From the NCBI GenBank assembly GCA_964569295.1, contig CAZMVU010000210.1, positions 1 through 8,416 of the forward strand: DNA of 8,416 nucleotides, given 5' to 3'. Made by a program: the position numbers and the translations under genes. The notes below the pieces were generated by a model. That model was not told where the DNA came from and made no database searches. It was given only the letters and a program-made list of their open reading frames with translations. This DNA is from CAZMVU01 sp964569295. Lineage in GTDB: Bacteria > Hydrogenedentota > Hydrogenedentia > Hydrogenedentales > JAGMZX01. Positions 1-7,006 of this stretch are shown here, piece after piece (positions within the stretch are counted from its first letter, which is position 1; every line of letters begins with the position of its first letter).

Positions 1-173
1 CCGTTGGCCCTGAAGAGAGGGCGAACTCTGGTCTTCCGCGAGGGATGCCGGTGCGCGCGGCGCGCTCATCGGCCACACGTCATTCCACTATGCAACACTT
101 TAGGAATCAGTAGCTTATAGAAGGTACCCGAATCACTTCTTGTTGTCTTTTGCAGGAGCTGAAGTCTAAGGCA

Positions 174-602
174 CTAAAACCCGTAGACTTCTGCAATGAC
201 CTCGAAGATTTGCGAGGGGGTGGCGACAACGGGACAGGGGGCGCGGCGGGCCTGGGCGCGGATGGCCTTGAGGGCGGCGGTGTCGCGCGGGTTCGCTATG
301 GCGATGACGATCCGCTTCTTGCGCAGGCGCAGGGGAACGCACACATGCCAATCGCAGAAGTCGCGGCCGAAGAGCGCGGTGGCATCGAGTTGGGCGTCGG
401 CGGCATCGATTTCGACGAGGGGGAGGCCGGCCTGGGCGGCAATGGCCTGGGCGATGACGTCTTCCGTCGCCAGCTCTTTTTCCAGGAGAATGGCGCCCAG
501 CAGTTTGTCCGGGTGGTACTTCTTGATTTGCAGGGCCTCGGCAAGTTCGGCTGGGCTGATGACCCCGGCTTCAACCAGAAGCTCTCCGAAGGGGGGATGC
601 TT
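174..602 (-). other. MshEN / GspE N-terminal-like domain (within the coiled-coil gene)
   Basis: This is the sub-gene region for residues about 719-860. The known MshEN domain has two 24-residue motifs, each of form RLGxx-hydrophobic pair-xxG-hydrophobic pair-xxxxLxxxLxxQ, which together bind cyclic di-GMP. Here the first copy keeps G, the hydrophobic pairs, the second G and both Leu, but has Pro-Phe for Arg-Leu and Lys for the final Gln. The second copy starts LLG and ends in Gln, but has Glu instead of the second Gly. The spacer between copies is about six residues instead of five. The fold assignment is fairly secure; ligand binding is uncertain. Confidence 0.75.
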
Positions 603-2756
603 GTCACCGCCGGCGCCGGCCACAAGTATGTTCTGGCGGTGGCGCCGGGCTAGTTTGCCGTTGTCCTCGGCGAAATCCGAGATGAGCGGCATGACGGGAG
701 GTGGGGCGGTGTTGCGTGCGTGTGCGGCCTCGAGGGCGGCGTTCAACTGCGCCACCTCTTCGCGCAGCCGCGCGGTTTCCTGGGTTTGGGCCTCGGCTTC
801 CACGGCGCGGCGTTCGGCATCGCTGCGCACAGGGGCAAGCTCGGCAACACGTTCATCGAGTTCGGCGAGGCGCTGGTCCCGCGCTGCAAGTTGCACCTCG
901 AGCTCGTGGATGCGTGCGGCATCTTGCTCATGTTTTTCGGCATCGTGGCCGGACGGCGTTGCGACGGCCTCCGCCACGCGGCCGCTGAAACCGGCGATGT
1001 CCTCGCTGAGGCGGGCGACGTCGGCCTGTAACTGGGTGATGGTGGCATCGCGTTGGCTGAGTTGCGCTTCCCGCTGTTCGAGCTGTTGCTCGAGCGCGGC
1101 CGTGCGCGACACGGCTGCTTCGCGCTCGGCCAGTAGCCGTTGCTGGCGATTGATTTCCTCGATAAAGGCCGATTGCTGGCAGTCGAGTTCGAACCAGGCG
1201 TCGTATTGTTGCTGGAAAGCGTTCTCGAGGGCGGCTGCCGTATCCCGTGCGGCGTCCCGATCGGCGGCGAGCGTGCGCGCCCGATCCTCCTGGCGGCGGC
1301 TTACTTCGTGGGCCGCGCTTTCCCGGGTGTGGGCGGCCTCGATCTCGGCCTCCATGCGGCCAAGTTGATCGCGTAAGCGCAGGACAGCCTCTTCCTCGCG
1401 CTGGCTGATGCGCTCCGCCGTTTCACGCAGGGCTTCGGTCTCGTGGCGCAGGGCGGCCAGTTCCGACTCGCGGCCCTGGAGCGTGCGGCGTGCGGCGTCG
1501 AGCTCTTCCCGGGCGGCCTGGAATTTTCGGAAGAGATCGTCGCGCGCGGCGGCCGCCTCGGCCAGCTCTTCCTCGAGTTGCTGCAGCCGCCCCCGGGGCG
1601 CCCCGGTTCCTGTGCCCGCGGCGTCGAGCATATCCGGCTGCCCGGTTTCGCCAACACCGGGCTGGCTGGCCGATACGGTGGCACGCAGGGCCTCGAGTTC
1701 TTCGCTGAGCTGCGCCGCACGGGCGACAGCCGCCTCCTCGCGTTCCCGGGCTGCGTCGAGCGCTTCCTCGAGTGCCGCGGCGGTCTGGCGCGGCGCATCG
1801 GCACCGTTCATCGGGCGCCATGCAGCGCGTTCGGCTTCAAGGCGGTTGATTTTCTCCTGGAGCGCCGCGCTGTCGCCGCCGTCGCCCCCTTCCACCGCGG
1901 CCGCGCGCTCCAGCCGGTCCACGGTTTCCTGAAGCCGCTCATTTTCTTTTCGCAGGGCGTCGAGCTCGGCCTGCATGGTGGCGGTGTCGGCAGCCGCGTC
2001 TTGCAAGGCATCGAGCTGTTCGCGCAGGTGCCCAATGACCTGGGCGGCCTGATTGGCGCTTTCGTCGAGGCGGGCAACTTCCTGATCCCGTTGTGCGCAC
2101 AAATCCCGGAGCCGCGCGATTTCCTCCGCCTGGCTGGCGGCGTCCATACCGCCGTTGTCTTGCAGGCGCGCATCCCGTTCGGTGAGCGCCTGATTGAGTT
2201 GGGCGGCCTCCGCCTCGAGATCGGCGATGTTTTGCTGGTATTCCTCCTGCAACGCCGCGGCGTCACGCTCCTGATTGGCGCGCAGGCGATCGAGCTCCTG
2301 TTCGCGGTCCATGAGGCGCTCGCGCAAGGTGTCGCGCTCGCGCACGAGCGATTTTACATCGGCCGTGCCGCCCGCCCCGGCTTCGCCCCCGGCTTCGCCC
2401 CCGGCTTCGCCCCCGGGTTCGGCGGCGGTCGATCCATCGAGCACGCGCAACAGAATGTCGAGTTGCTCCGTGGCCTGAGTAATCTGGGCACCCAAGGCAT
2501 GTTGGCCCGCCACGACTTCGTCTTTCCACGCGGCGATAGTGGCACTGGCACGGTCGAAGACATCGGCGCGGACGGTATCCGAGGCCTGTGCGGCATCGTG
2601 GAGCAATGCGCCGAGCGCTTCCTGGGCCTCGTTCATGCGCCCGGCGAGCTCCGTATGGGCGTGGGTCACCTCCTCCTTCCAACTGCAGATGGCCGAATGC
2701 AGCCGCCGGAGCAGGTCATCTTGCGATTGCGCCATAGTTTGTGCTTGCCTTTGCAT
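174..2756 (-). CDS. Long coiled-coil protein with C-terminal MshEN (GspE N-terminal) domain
   Basis: This encodes about 860 residues with no signal peptide or membrane segment, so it is probably cytoplasmic. Residues 20-105 hold two related helical units of about 51 residues. A Gly-Glu-Ala-Gly linker follows (113-130), then a very long coiled coil rich in Glu, Ala, Arg and Gln (about 135-690), and finally an MshEN/T2SSE-N-like domain (about 719-860). The domain call rests on the segments FGELLVEAGVISPAELAEAL and LPLVEIDAAD, and on the late IVIAIANPRD strand-turn, all typical of the N-terminal domain of GspE/PilB/MshE ATPases. No Walker A or B motif is present, so it is not a secretion ATPase. 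MshEN domains can bind cyclic di-GMP, but several motif positions differ here. The reading frame stays open up to a TTG at 2822, but that codon lies inside the -35 box of a good promoter. I therefore chose ATG 2756; ATG 2735, with AAAGG 12 bases upstream, is almost as likely. The role is unknown; a scaffold or signalling function is inference. Confidence 0.85.
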   Translation of the reverse strand: MQRQAQTMAQSQDDLLRRLHSAICSWKEEVTHAHTELAGRMNEAQEALGALLHDAAQASDTVRADVFDRASATIAAWKDEVVAGQHALGAQITQATEQLDILLRVLDGSTAAEPGGEAGGEAGGEAGAGGTADVKSLVRERDTLRERLMDREQELDRLRANQERDAAALQEEYQQNIADLEAEAAQLNQALTERDARLQDNGGMDAASQAEEIARLRDLCAQRDQEVARLDESANQAAQVIGHLREQLDALQDAAADTATMQAELDALRKENERLQETVDRLERAAAVEGGDGGDSAALQEKINRLEAERAAWRPMNGADAPRQTAAALEEALDAAREREEAAVARAAQLSEELEALRATVSASQPGVGETGQPDMLDAAGTGTGAPRGRLQQLEEELAEAAAARDDLFRKFQAAREELDAARRTLQGRESELAALRHETEALRETAERISQREEEAVLRLRDQLGRMEAEIEAAHTRESAAHEVSRRQEDRARTLAADRDAARDTAAALENAFQQQYDAWFELDCQQSAFIEEINRQQRLLAEREAAVSRTAALEQQLEQREAQLSQRDATITQLQADVARLSEDIAGFSGRVAEAVATPSGHDAEKHEQDAARIHELEVQLAARDQRLAELDERVAELAPVRSDAERRAVEAEAQTQETARLREEVAQLNAALEAAHARNTAPPPVMPLISDFAEDNGKLARRHRQNILVAGAGGDKHPPFGELLVEAGVISPAELAEALQIKKYHPDKLLGAILLEKELATEDVIAQAIAAQAGLPLVEIDAADAQLDATALFGRDFCDWHVCVPLRLRKKRIVIAIANPRDTAALKAIRAQARRAPCPVVATPSQIFEVIAEVYGF
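2379..2414 (-). repeat. Three perfect tandem copies of a 12-bp unit
   Basis: The plus-strand unit GGCTTCGCCCCC occurs three times in a row, flanked by degraded partial copies. It lies in frame inside the coiled-coil gene and encodes Gly-Glu-Ala-Gly repeats. These form a flexible linker between the duplicated helical units and the main coiled coil. Because the unit is a multiple of three, copy-number change would alter linker length without shifting the frame. Confidence 0.9.
2448..2528 (-). repeat. Second copy of internal protein repeat (coiled-coil protein residues 77-103)
   Basis: This is the partner of the unit at residues 26-52, offset by 51 residues. Both begin with a Trp-Lys pair preceded by a Ser-Ala stretch, and both end in a Leu-Leu pair. 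The copy sits directly before the Gly-Glu-Ala-Gly linker. The match is visible at protein level and is not an obvious recent DNA duplication. Confidence 0.55.
2601..2681 (-). repeat. First copy of internal protein repeat (coiled-coil protein residues 26-52)
   Basis: This copy begins Trp-Lys-Glu-Glu-Val and ends Leu-Gly-Ala-Leu-Leu. It aligns without gaps to residues 77-103, which begin Trp-Lys-Asp-Glu-Val and end Leu-Asp-Ile-Leu-Leu. By eye about 11 of 27 positions are identical, including Trp, Lys, Val and four Leu, and many others are conservative. A tandem duplication of an ancestral helical unit of about 51 residues is the simplest reading. Confidence 0.55.
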
Positions 2757-2792
2757 TTGTGCGGCGACGATTGCCGCACGGCTGTAATTATG

Positions 2793-2822
2793 ATTATAGG
2801 AAGGTTCGGCGCCGCGTTCCAA
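2793..2822 (-). promoter_or_regulatory. Sigma70-like promoter for the coiled-coil gene
   Basis: Read on the minus strand, TTGGAA (2822-2817) is followed after 18 bp by a perfect TATAAT (2798-2793), in an AT-rich pocket of an otherwise GC-rich region. Transcription would start near 2786, giving a leader of about 30 nt to ATG 2756 or about 51 nt to ATG 2735. The placement shows that the upstream part of the open frame is non-coding. Confidence 0.65.
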
Positions 2823-2948
2823 GCACGCCCCCGCTCAGTCGTGTGTAAGCAGCTATTGGCCGGGCGCTTGCATCCTGCACGGCATGCGGTCCGTCCGCGC
2901 GTTGTCTTCGCCCGGTACAATGCGCCTGACACGCTGCGGACCTGCTGC

Positions 2949-5519
2949 TCAGGGTAGTTTCTCGACGACGGCATAGGCCGTGTCGATGGTGCGTTCGCCC
3001 CCGGGCTCAATCGGCCTGAGGTCCGGCACGAGTTCGAGGATCGCCTGCGAGGCACGCAAGTCCAGATAATACACAAGCGCCTCGAGCTGATCCGGCACAA
3101 CCGTATTGAGCAGATAGGCCCGGGCCCCCGGCAGGCGCACGGCCCACGCATCGATCCGGTCCGGTTCGATCGCCGCCATCGCTGTGTCGTGTGCGTTGCC
3201 AAACGCCCAGCCGCGGCGGGTCCAACCGCCCCCGCGCTGCACGTAAAGCCGGGGACCGCGCCAGCCATCCGGCAGGTGGAAGGCGGGATGCAATTTCACA
3301 CGCGGCACGACAGGCGCATCGCCGTTGTTCGTGATGGTGAGCGACACCGCCGCGCGCGTGGGATCCGCCTCGAGGGAAACCGTGCGCTCGAGGGTGAGGG
3401 CATTGGCGAGTGTGGCTTGGACAATCACGCGTTCGTCGTTGGCGTCAACAAGCTTATACGTCTCCGCCACGGCCCTCTCCTTTGCCGGCGCGTCGGGATC
3501 CATGACGGTCCATTCTTGAAGCATGCCCTGCCGCACATGGGGTATCTCGAAGTTGGGGAACAACTCGATATCGTTGGCCTTGTCGCGCAGACGCACGACG
3601 CTCCCAGCGATTTCAGGCACAACCCACACCAGGTAGCGGCTGTTCTCGAGCGGGTAGAAGGGCAACGCGGCGTAGCGCGGCGGGGTCTTGCCGTCAAGCC
3701 GCTCCCGGAACGCTTCAATGGGCGAATCGCCGATATGCGTCACGCCGTAATCCGCGAGCATAGCCCAGTATTCATCGAAGGTCTGACTCTCCGGGCGGCG
3801 CATGATGTAGCGGTTGCCCTCGATCGCGACATCCGGCGGGCATACCAGAGCGGCGTATTGCACGGGGACATAGGCGTGCTTCACGCGCTGCGTCAATGCT
3901 TCATCGCCCGCGACGGCCGCAAAGGCCTGCGCAAAGATTTCTTTTGCCGCCTGCACCGTGGCGAGGTCCATCCATTCCATTTCCGAGAAGATGGTGAGCA
4001 CATAGTCGTCCTCGCGCACCTTCTGCGTGATGAGCTTGTGGTACGCGCGTATGTAGGGCGCGGCATCCTGGTAGTAGAGCGCGAGAAACTCGTCATAGAT
4101 CGCTTTGTCGTCGACCTCGGGATCCCACAGTACCTGGGCCACCATATAGCCTTTGAGCAAATCGAAGTCGCTGCGGGGCGACGGGGCTGCCTGTTCGAAC
4201 ACGCCGCTCACGCCGTTGTCCGCAAAGAATGCCACATTCGGCTGGATCACATGAAAGTTCGGGTGCGGCCCCTGGAAGGCGTGCCGGTTCTGCGTATAGT
4301 CCCAGATGAAGAGGTTCTGCGCAATCTTGTTCCAGCGCTTGAAATCCTTGCGGAAGGCGCGGTTTTGGCGGCTGCCTTTGTCCGTCAAAGGGCGGAAGAA
4401 ATCCGCCTCGCGCGCGCACAACCGCACTATGACATTGTCGCGGGGCGTGACATGTTTCGGCGGGGTGCGCGTGTAGGTGTACGCCAAGGTATCGATGTAG
4501 GCGTCGGGGAATTCGTCCGCGATGCGCGCGGCGATGGCATTGGCGAAGTGGATCATAGGGCCCGCCTGGCTGCCTTCGCGCTCGGCAAGGGCGGTGCAGT
4601 CCTCGCACTCGCACCAAAACGGGTAGTCCATCTGGGTCACGCTTACAATACGGCGGTTCGGTGGCGCATCACGCAGGATGTCGCGCACCTGGCCGGTGAC
4701 GATGGCGCGCACGTCGGGATTCGAGAGGCACAGTTGCGCCTTGCGCCGGCGTTTGCCGTTGACGCGGGCAAAGTACTCCGGGTGCTCCTCGAAGTAGTCG
4801 TCCGGGTTGACGAAATGGTGCAACGTGTGGCAGAAAGGCCCCGCATAGCCAATGAAGCCTCCCATCTTTTCCGGTATCCCGCGCATGAAATGGCCGTTGA
4901 GCCGGTGCTTCACGGCGAACTCGGGATGCCGCGTGAACATCCAGTAGTTGGTGTCGCGGAAGTTGATCGGCGGCACATAGCGCGTGTCGATTCCCGGCAG
5001 GCCCCGAGGCGGCTCGGGGATATGTGTCACGTCGGGCGTGAGCCAGCGCATACCCAGGACGTCGTGAAAGAAGGCGTAGACGCCGTAGAGCGTGCCGCGC
5101 TGCGCGCCGCCGGCGATCAGCAGGCGGCGCAGGCGCAGCGGAAAGCGCGTCGGACGGCGGGTATCGAGCCAGCGGACGGGGTAGGTTTCTTTCGTGGTCG
5201 TCGTGCGGATGTGGTATCCCTCGTCACCGAGCCCCGCGAGTTCGAGGGCCGCCGTGTGCGGGTTGCCGGTCCGCCCGATGTATACGTTTACCTTCGTGCT
5301 GTCGTGCGTGTGGGCGCATGCTGGGGTATGGCCGGTGCATGCCTCCCACAGGCGCACGAATTCCTCCGCGGCGAATTGCTCGGCGGGCGCCGCTTCACTA
5401 CCGATGACGACATGGAGTTGGTTGTACAGGCTTGACGGCAGCCACGGCGCGTCCTGCGCGGCCATCGCGGCCGGGAGCGCGGCGGCCAACGCGGTTATAC
5501 AAAAAGCGGCGGTTCGCAT
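2949..5519 (-). CDS. Secreted DUF4838 protein with alpha-glucuronidase-like N-terminal domain
   Basis: This encodes 856 residues. Residues 1-20 form a Sec signal peptide (Met-Arg-Thr, hydrophobic Ala/Leu core, likely cleavage after Ala-Met-Ala), so the protein is exported. Residues about 35-170 resemble the small N-terminal domain of GH67/GH20-type glycoside hydrolases: AAEEFVRLWEACTG, VYIGRTG, then GTLYGVYAFFHDVLGMRWLTPD. Residues about 185-500 match the DUF4838 domain, including the CECEDC cluster (Cys303, 305, 308) and LFIWDYTQN. The region about 615-856 is rich in beta strands and looks like a carbohydrate-binding or mutarotase-like sandwich; that part is inference. DUF4838 proteins are presumed to act on carbohydrates, but I know of no proven reaction and cannot assign catalytic residues. 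The start at 5519 is chosen because AAGGGA lies 10 bases upstream and a clean signal peptide follows; the open frame continues to 5720 without signal-like sequence. The gene lies 221 bp after the DUF6807 gene, with a terminator between them. Confidence 0.88.
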   Translation of the reverse strand: MRTAAFCITALAAALPAAMAAQDAPWLPSSLYNQLHVVIGSEAAPAEQFAAEEFVRLWEACTGHTPACAHTHDSTKVNVYIGRTGNPHTAALELAGLGDEGYHIRTTTTKETYPVRWLDTRRPTRFPLRLRRLLIAGGAQRGTLYGVYAFFHDVLGMRWLTPDVTHIPEPPRGLPGIDTRYVPPINFRDTNYWMFTRHPEFAVKHRLNGHFMRGIPEKMGGFIGYAGPFCHTLHHFVNPDDYFEEHPEYFARVNGKRRRKAQLCLSNPDVRAIVTGQVRDILRDAPPNRRIVSVTQMDYPFWCECEDCTALAEREGSQAGPMIHFANAIAARIADEFPDAYIDTLAYTYTRTPPKHVTPRDNVIVRLCAREADFFRPLTDKGSRQNRAFRKDFKRWNKIAQNLFIWDYTQNRHAFQGPHPNFHVIQPNVAFFADNGVSGVFEQAAPSPRSDFDLLKGYMVAQVLWDPEVDDKAIYDEFLALYYQDAAPYIRAYHKLITQKVREDDYVLTIFSEMEWMDLATVQAAKEIFAQAFAAVAGDEALTQRVKHAYVPVQYAALVCPPDVAIEGNRYIMRRPESQTFDEYWAMLADYGVTHIGDSPIEAFRERLDGKTPPRYAALPFYPLENSRYLVWVVPEIAGSVVRLRDKANDIELFPNFEIPHVRQGMLQEWTVMDPDAPAKERAVAETYKLVDANDERVIVQATLANALTLERTVSLEADPTRAAVSLTITNNGDAPVVPRVKLHPAFHLPDGWRGPRLYVQRGGGWTRRGWAFGNAHDTAMAAIEPDRIDAWAVRLPGARAYLLNTVVPDQLEALVYYLDLRASQAILELVPDLRPIEPGGERTIDTAYAVVEKLP

Positions 5520-5529
5520 GTGCAGCACA

Positions 5530-5535
5530 TCCCTT
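5530..5535 (-). promoter_or_regulatory. Ribosome binding site of the DUF4838 gene
   Basis: AAGGGA read on the minus strand lies 10 bases before ATG 5519. A second copy of CAAGGGA lies 11 bases further upstream. The site supports starting at the signal peptide instead of the longer upstream frame. Confidence 0.6.
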
Positions 5536-5666
5536 GTAGTCCCTTGCAGCCCGCGGCGCAATCCACCGGCGCCGCATGGGCGCAAGCCTATCAAATCATG
5601 CGCGCGCATGCACATCGCCCGCGGCCCATACATGCCCCGGCATTCGCGTGCGGGCACGCCCACACC

Positions 5667-5711
5667 AAAACCGCACGGGCGCGCTGGTTGTACCCAGCGG
5701 CCCGTGCGGTT
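5667..5711 (-). terminator. Intrinsic terminator after the DUF6807 gene
   Basis: A perfect 12-bp inverted repeat (5700-5711 with 5669-5680) encloses a second 6-bp stem (5694-5699 with 5682-5687) and a 6-nt loop, with one unpaired G at 5681. The GC-rich hairpin is followed on the minus strand by TTTT. It starts 30 bp after the stop codon at 5741. Only the minus-strand direction has a T tract directly after the stem, which fits termination of the DUF6807 transcript. Confidence 0.88.
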
Positions 5712-5740
5712 GCCGTGCATATAGCGTAGGGTGTGGCGCC

Positions 5741-6997
5741 CTACTCTGCCGTGGTGACGACCGGCGGGGCCGCGTAATCGGCAAAACGCGCCTTGACATT
5801 GGCGCGGCGCGTCGACCCGCTGTGTACGTAGACCCGGTAGTTGAAGGTGAGGCTGCCGTCTTCCTCGAAGACGTAGTCGCCGTTTTCGGGCATGGAACCT
5901 TCCTCGGCCTCGTTATCCGAGAAATACGAGTAGCCGAAGGAGTTCGCGCCCATGAGCCCGTACTTACGCACGTGCCAACAGGTGGGGTGGCGCAGGTTCT
6001 CGGGGTGATCAAACACGGCGATGCCGCGCCAACCGATGTCTTCCACGTCAGCAGAATAATCGCACCAGGCGGCCGGGCGCCCCCAGGCTTCCTGTTCACC
6101 TTCATCGCCCCGCGCATTCGTGATCTTCCCGTTGCGGTAGGAGATTTCCGGGCTCATACGCAACGCCACAAGGCCGCCTTCCTTGGTGTCCTTGAAGGTG
6201 ACCTTGCCATAGCGGGCGTCAAAGGTGACCGCCACGTCGATGAACCGCGCATCGGCCGGAGTGCTGTAGAAACGGTACTCCCGGGTTTCGTCGATCAGCG
6301 GCTCCCGATCCCCGTTCTGCCAGGTGTTCTTCGACACAATCCAGCCATAGGCATCGCCCGAGCCCCAGGTGACCTCGTTCACATGCTGCCAGCCGGAACC
6401 GCCGCCCTCGCCCCACAAATCCGCCACATCACCGTCTTCCAATTGAACCTCGCCATAAGCCGTGTACAACGATTTGTGGTGTACGTGGTCCTGCGCATAC
6501 TCGGGCGTATCCGCGTCTTCATCCATGGGCCAGGCGCGGGTGAGCCCATGGCCGTCTTCGCCGTTCACAGGCCACAGAAACGGCTTCTTCCAGTCTTCGC
6601 TGTAGTGGTAGGACGTGAAATGTTCGTCGTCGATAAACACATCGACAATGTCCTTGTCATCCTGCTTCTTGATCACCACGCGCGGTGCGGGCGAGGCCGC
6701 TGTCATTTCCTCGACCCGCAGCGTATAGGTGTACTCGGTATCAGGCAGGCCACCCTCGGTCACGATAACCAGTTCGCCATCGCGCAGGGTGACGGGATAG
6801 TCCTTACCGGTCTTCTCGCCGGTCGCGACGATCCGGGCATTTTCCGGGACATCGGCGCCGCATTCGGTTTTGAGCACCACGTTCCGCCGCAGGGAATCAC
6901 CGGTTTTCATGACCACCTTCTGCCCGTCGAGATCGGCGCCAACGGCCGCCAGTCCACACATAAACACCACAATAAGGGCAAATACTGTCACACGCAT
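5741..6997 (-). CDS. Secreted DUF6807 (PmoA-named family) protein
   Basis: This encodes 418 residues. Residues 1-21 are a signal peptide ending Val-Gly-Ala before Asp, with no lipobox. The rest matches the DUF6807 family (Pfam PF14100, long labelled PmoA). Diagnostic stretches are KPFLWPVNGEDGHGLTRAWP (139-158), the histidine-rich DHVHHKSLY (170-178), DLWGEGGGSGW (193-203) and the late CWHVRKYGLMGANSFGYSYF. The histidines at 171, 173 and 174 may bind a metal or a sugar; this is inference from their conservation in the family. Despite the family label it shows no membrane helices and is not the particulate methane monooxygenase subunit. In PVC-type bacteria these proteins often accompany sugar-processing genes, which fits the neighbouring DUF4838 gene. 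The start at 6997 is fixed by a strong ribosome binding site and the signal peptide; the open frame extending to 7147 has neither. Confidence 0.9.
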   Translation of the reverse strand: MRVTVFALIVVFMCGLAAVGADLDGQKVVMKTGDSLRRNVVLKTECGADVPENARIVATGEKTGKDYPVTLRDGELVIVTEGGLPDTEYTYTLRVEEMTAASPAPRVVIKKQDDKDIVDVFIDDEHFTSYHYSEDWKKPFLWPVNGEDGHGLTRAWPMDEDADTPEYAQDHVHHKSLYTAYGEVQLEDGDVADLWGEGGGSGWQHVNEVTWGSGDAYGWIVSKNTWQNGDREPLIDETREYRFYSTPADARFIDVAVTFDARYGKVTFKDTKEGGLVALRMSPEISYRNGKITNARGDEGEQEAWGRPAAWCDYSADVEDIGWRGIAVFDHPENLRHPTCWHVRKYGLMGANSFGYSYFSDNEAEEGSMPENGDYVFEEDGSLTFNYRVYVHSGSTRRANVKARFADYAAPPVVTTAE

Positions 6998-7006
6998 GAC
7001 ACGTTT

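Noticed and set aside
1..69. Possible gene start on the minus strand (ATG at 69-67, open for 23 codons to the window edge), and plus-strand frames open from the left edge to 107 and 120
   Set aside because: There is no clear ribosome binding site, the fragments are too short to recognise, and frames on both strands are open, so none can be preferred.
161..191. 8-bp inverted repeat GAAGTCTA / TAGACTTC spanning the stop codon of the coiled-coil gene, considered as a terminator
   Set aside because: The stem is short and AT-rich, the loop is 15 nt, no T tract follows on either strand, and an 8-bp match of this kind is expected by chance in a window this size.
1443..2957. A 504-codon open frame on the plus strand, antisense to the coiled-coil gene
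   Set aside because: It mirrors the minus-strand coding frame in GC-rich DNA, has no recognisable domain, and its end runs through the promoter region. The minus-strand product has clear domains.
3189..5435. A 748-codon open frame on the plus strand, antisense to the DUF4838 gene
   Set aside because: Long antisense frames are expected opposite a GC-rich gene with strong third-position bias. The product is rich in Arg, His and Val and resembles no family, while the minus strand encodes a signal peptide and a known domain.
5520..5720. N-terminal extension of the DUF4838 protein
   Set aside because: The extra 67 residues are low-quality Arg/Gly-rich sequence, start next to the terminator of the preceding gene, and would bury a good signal peptide inside the protein.
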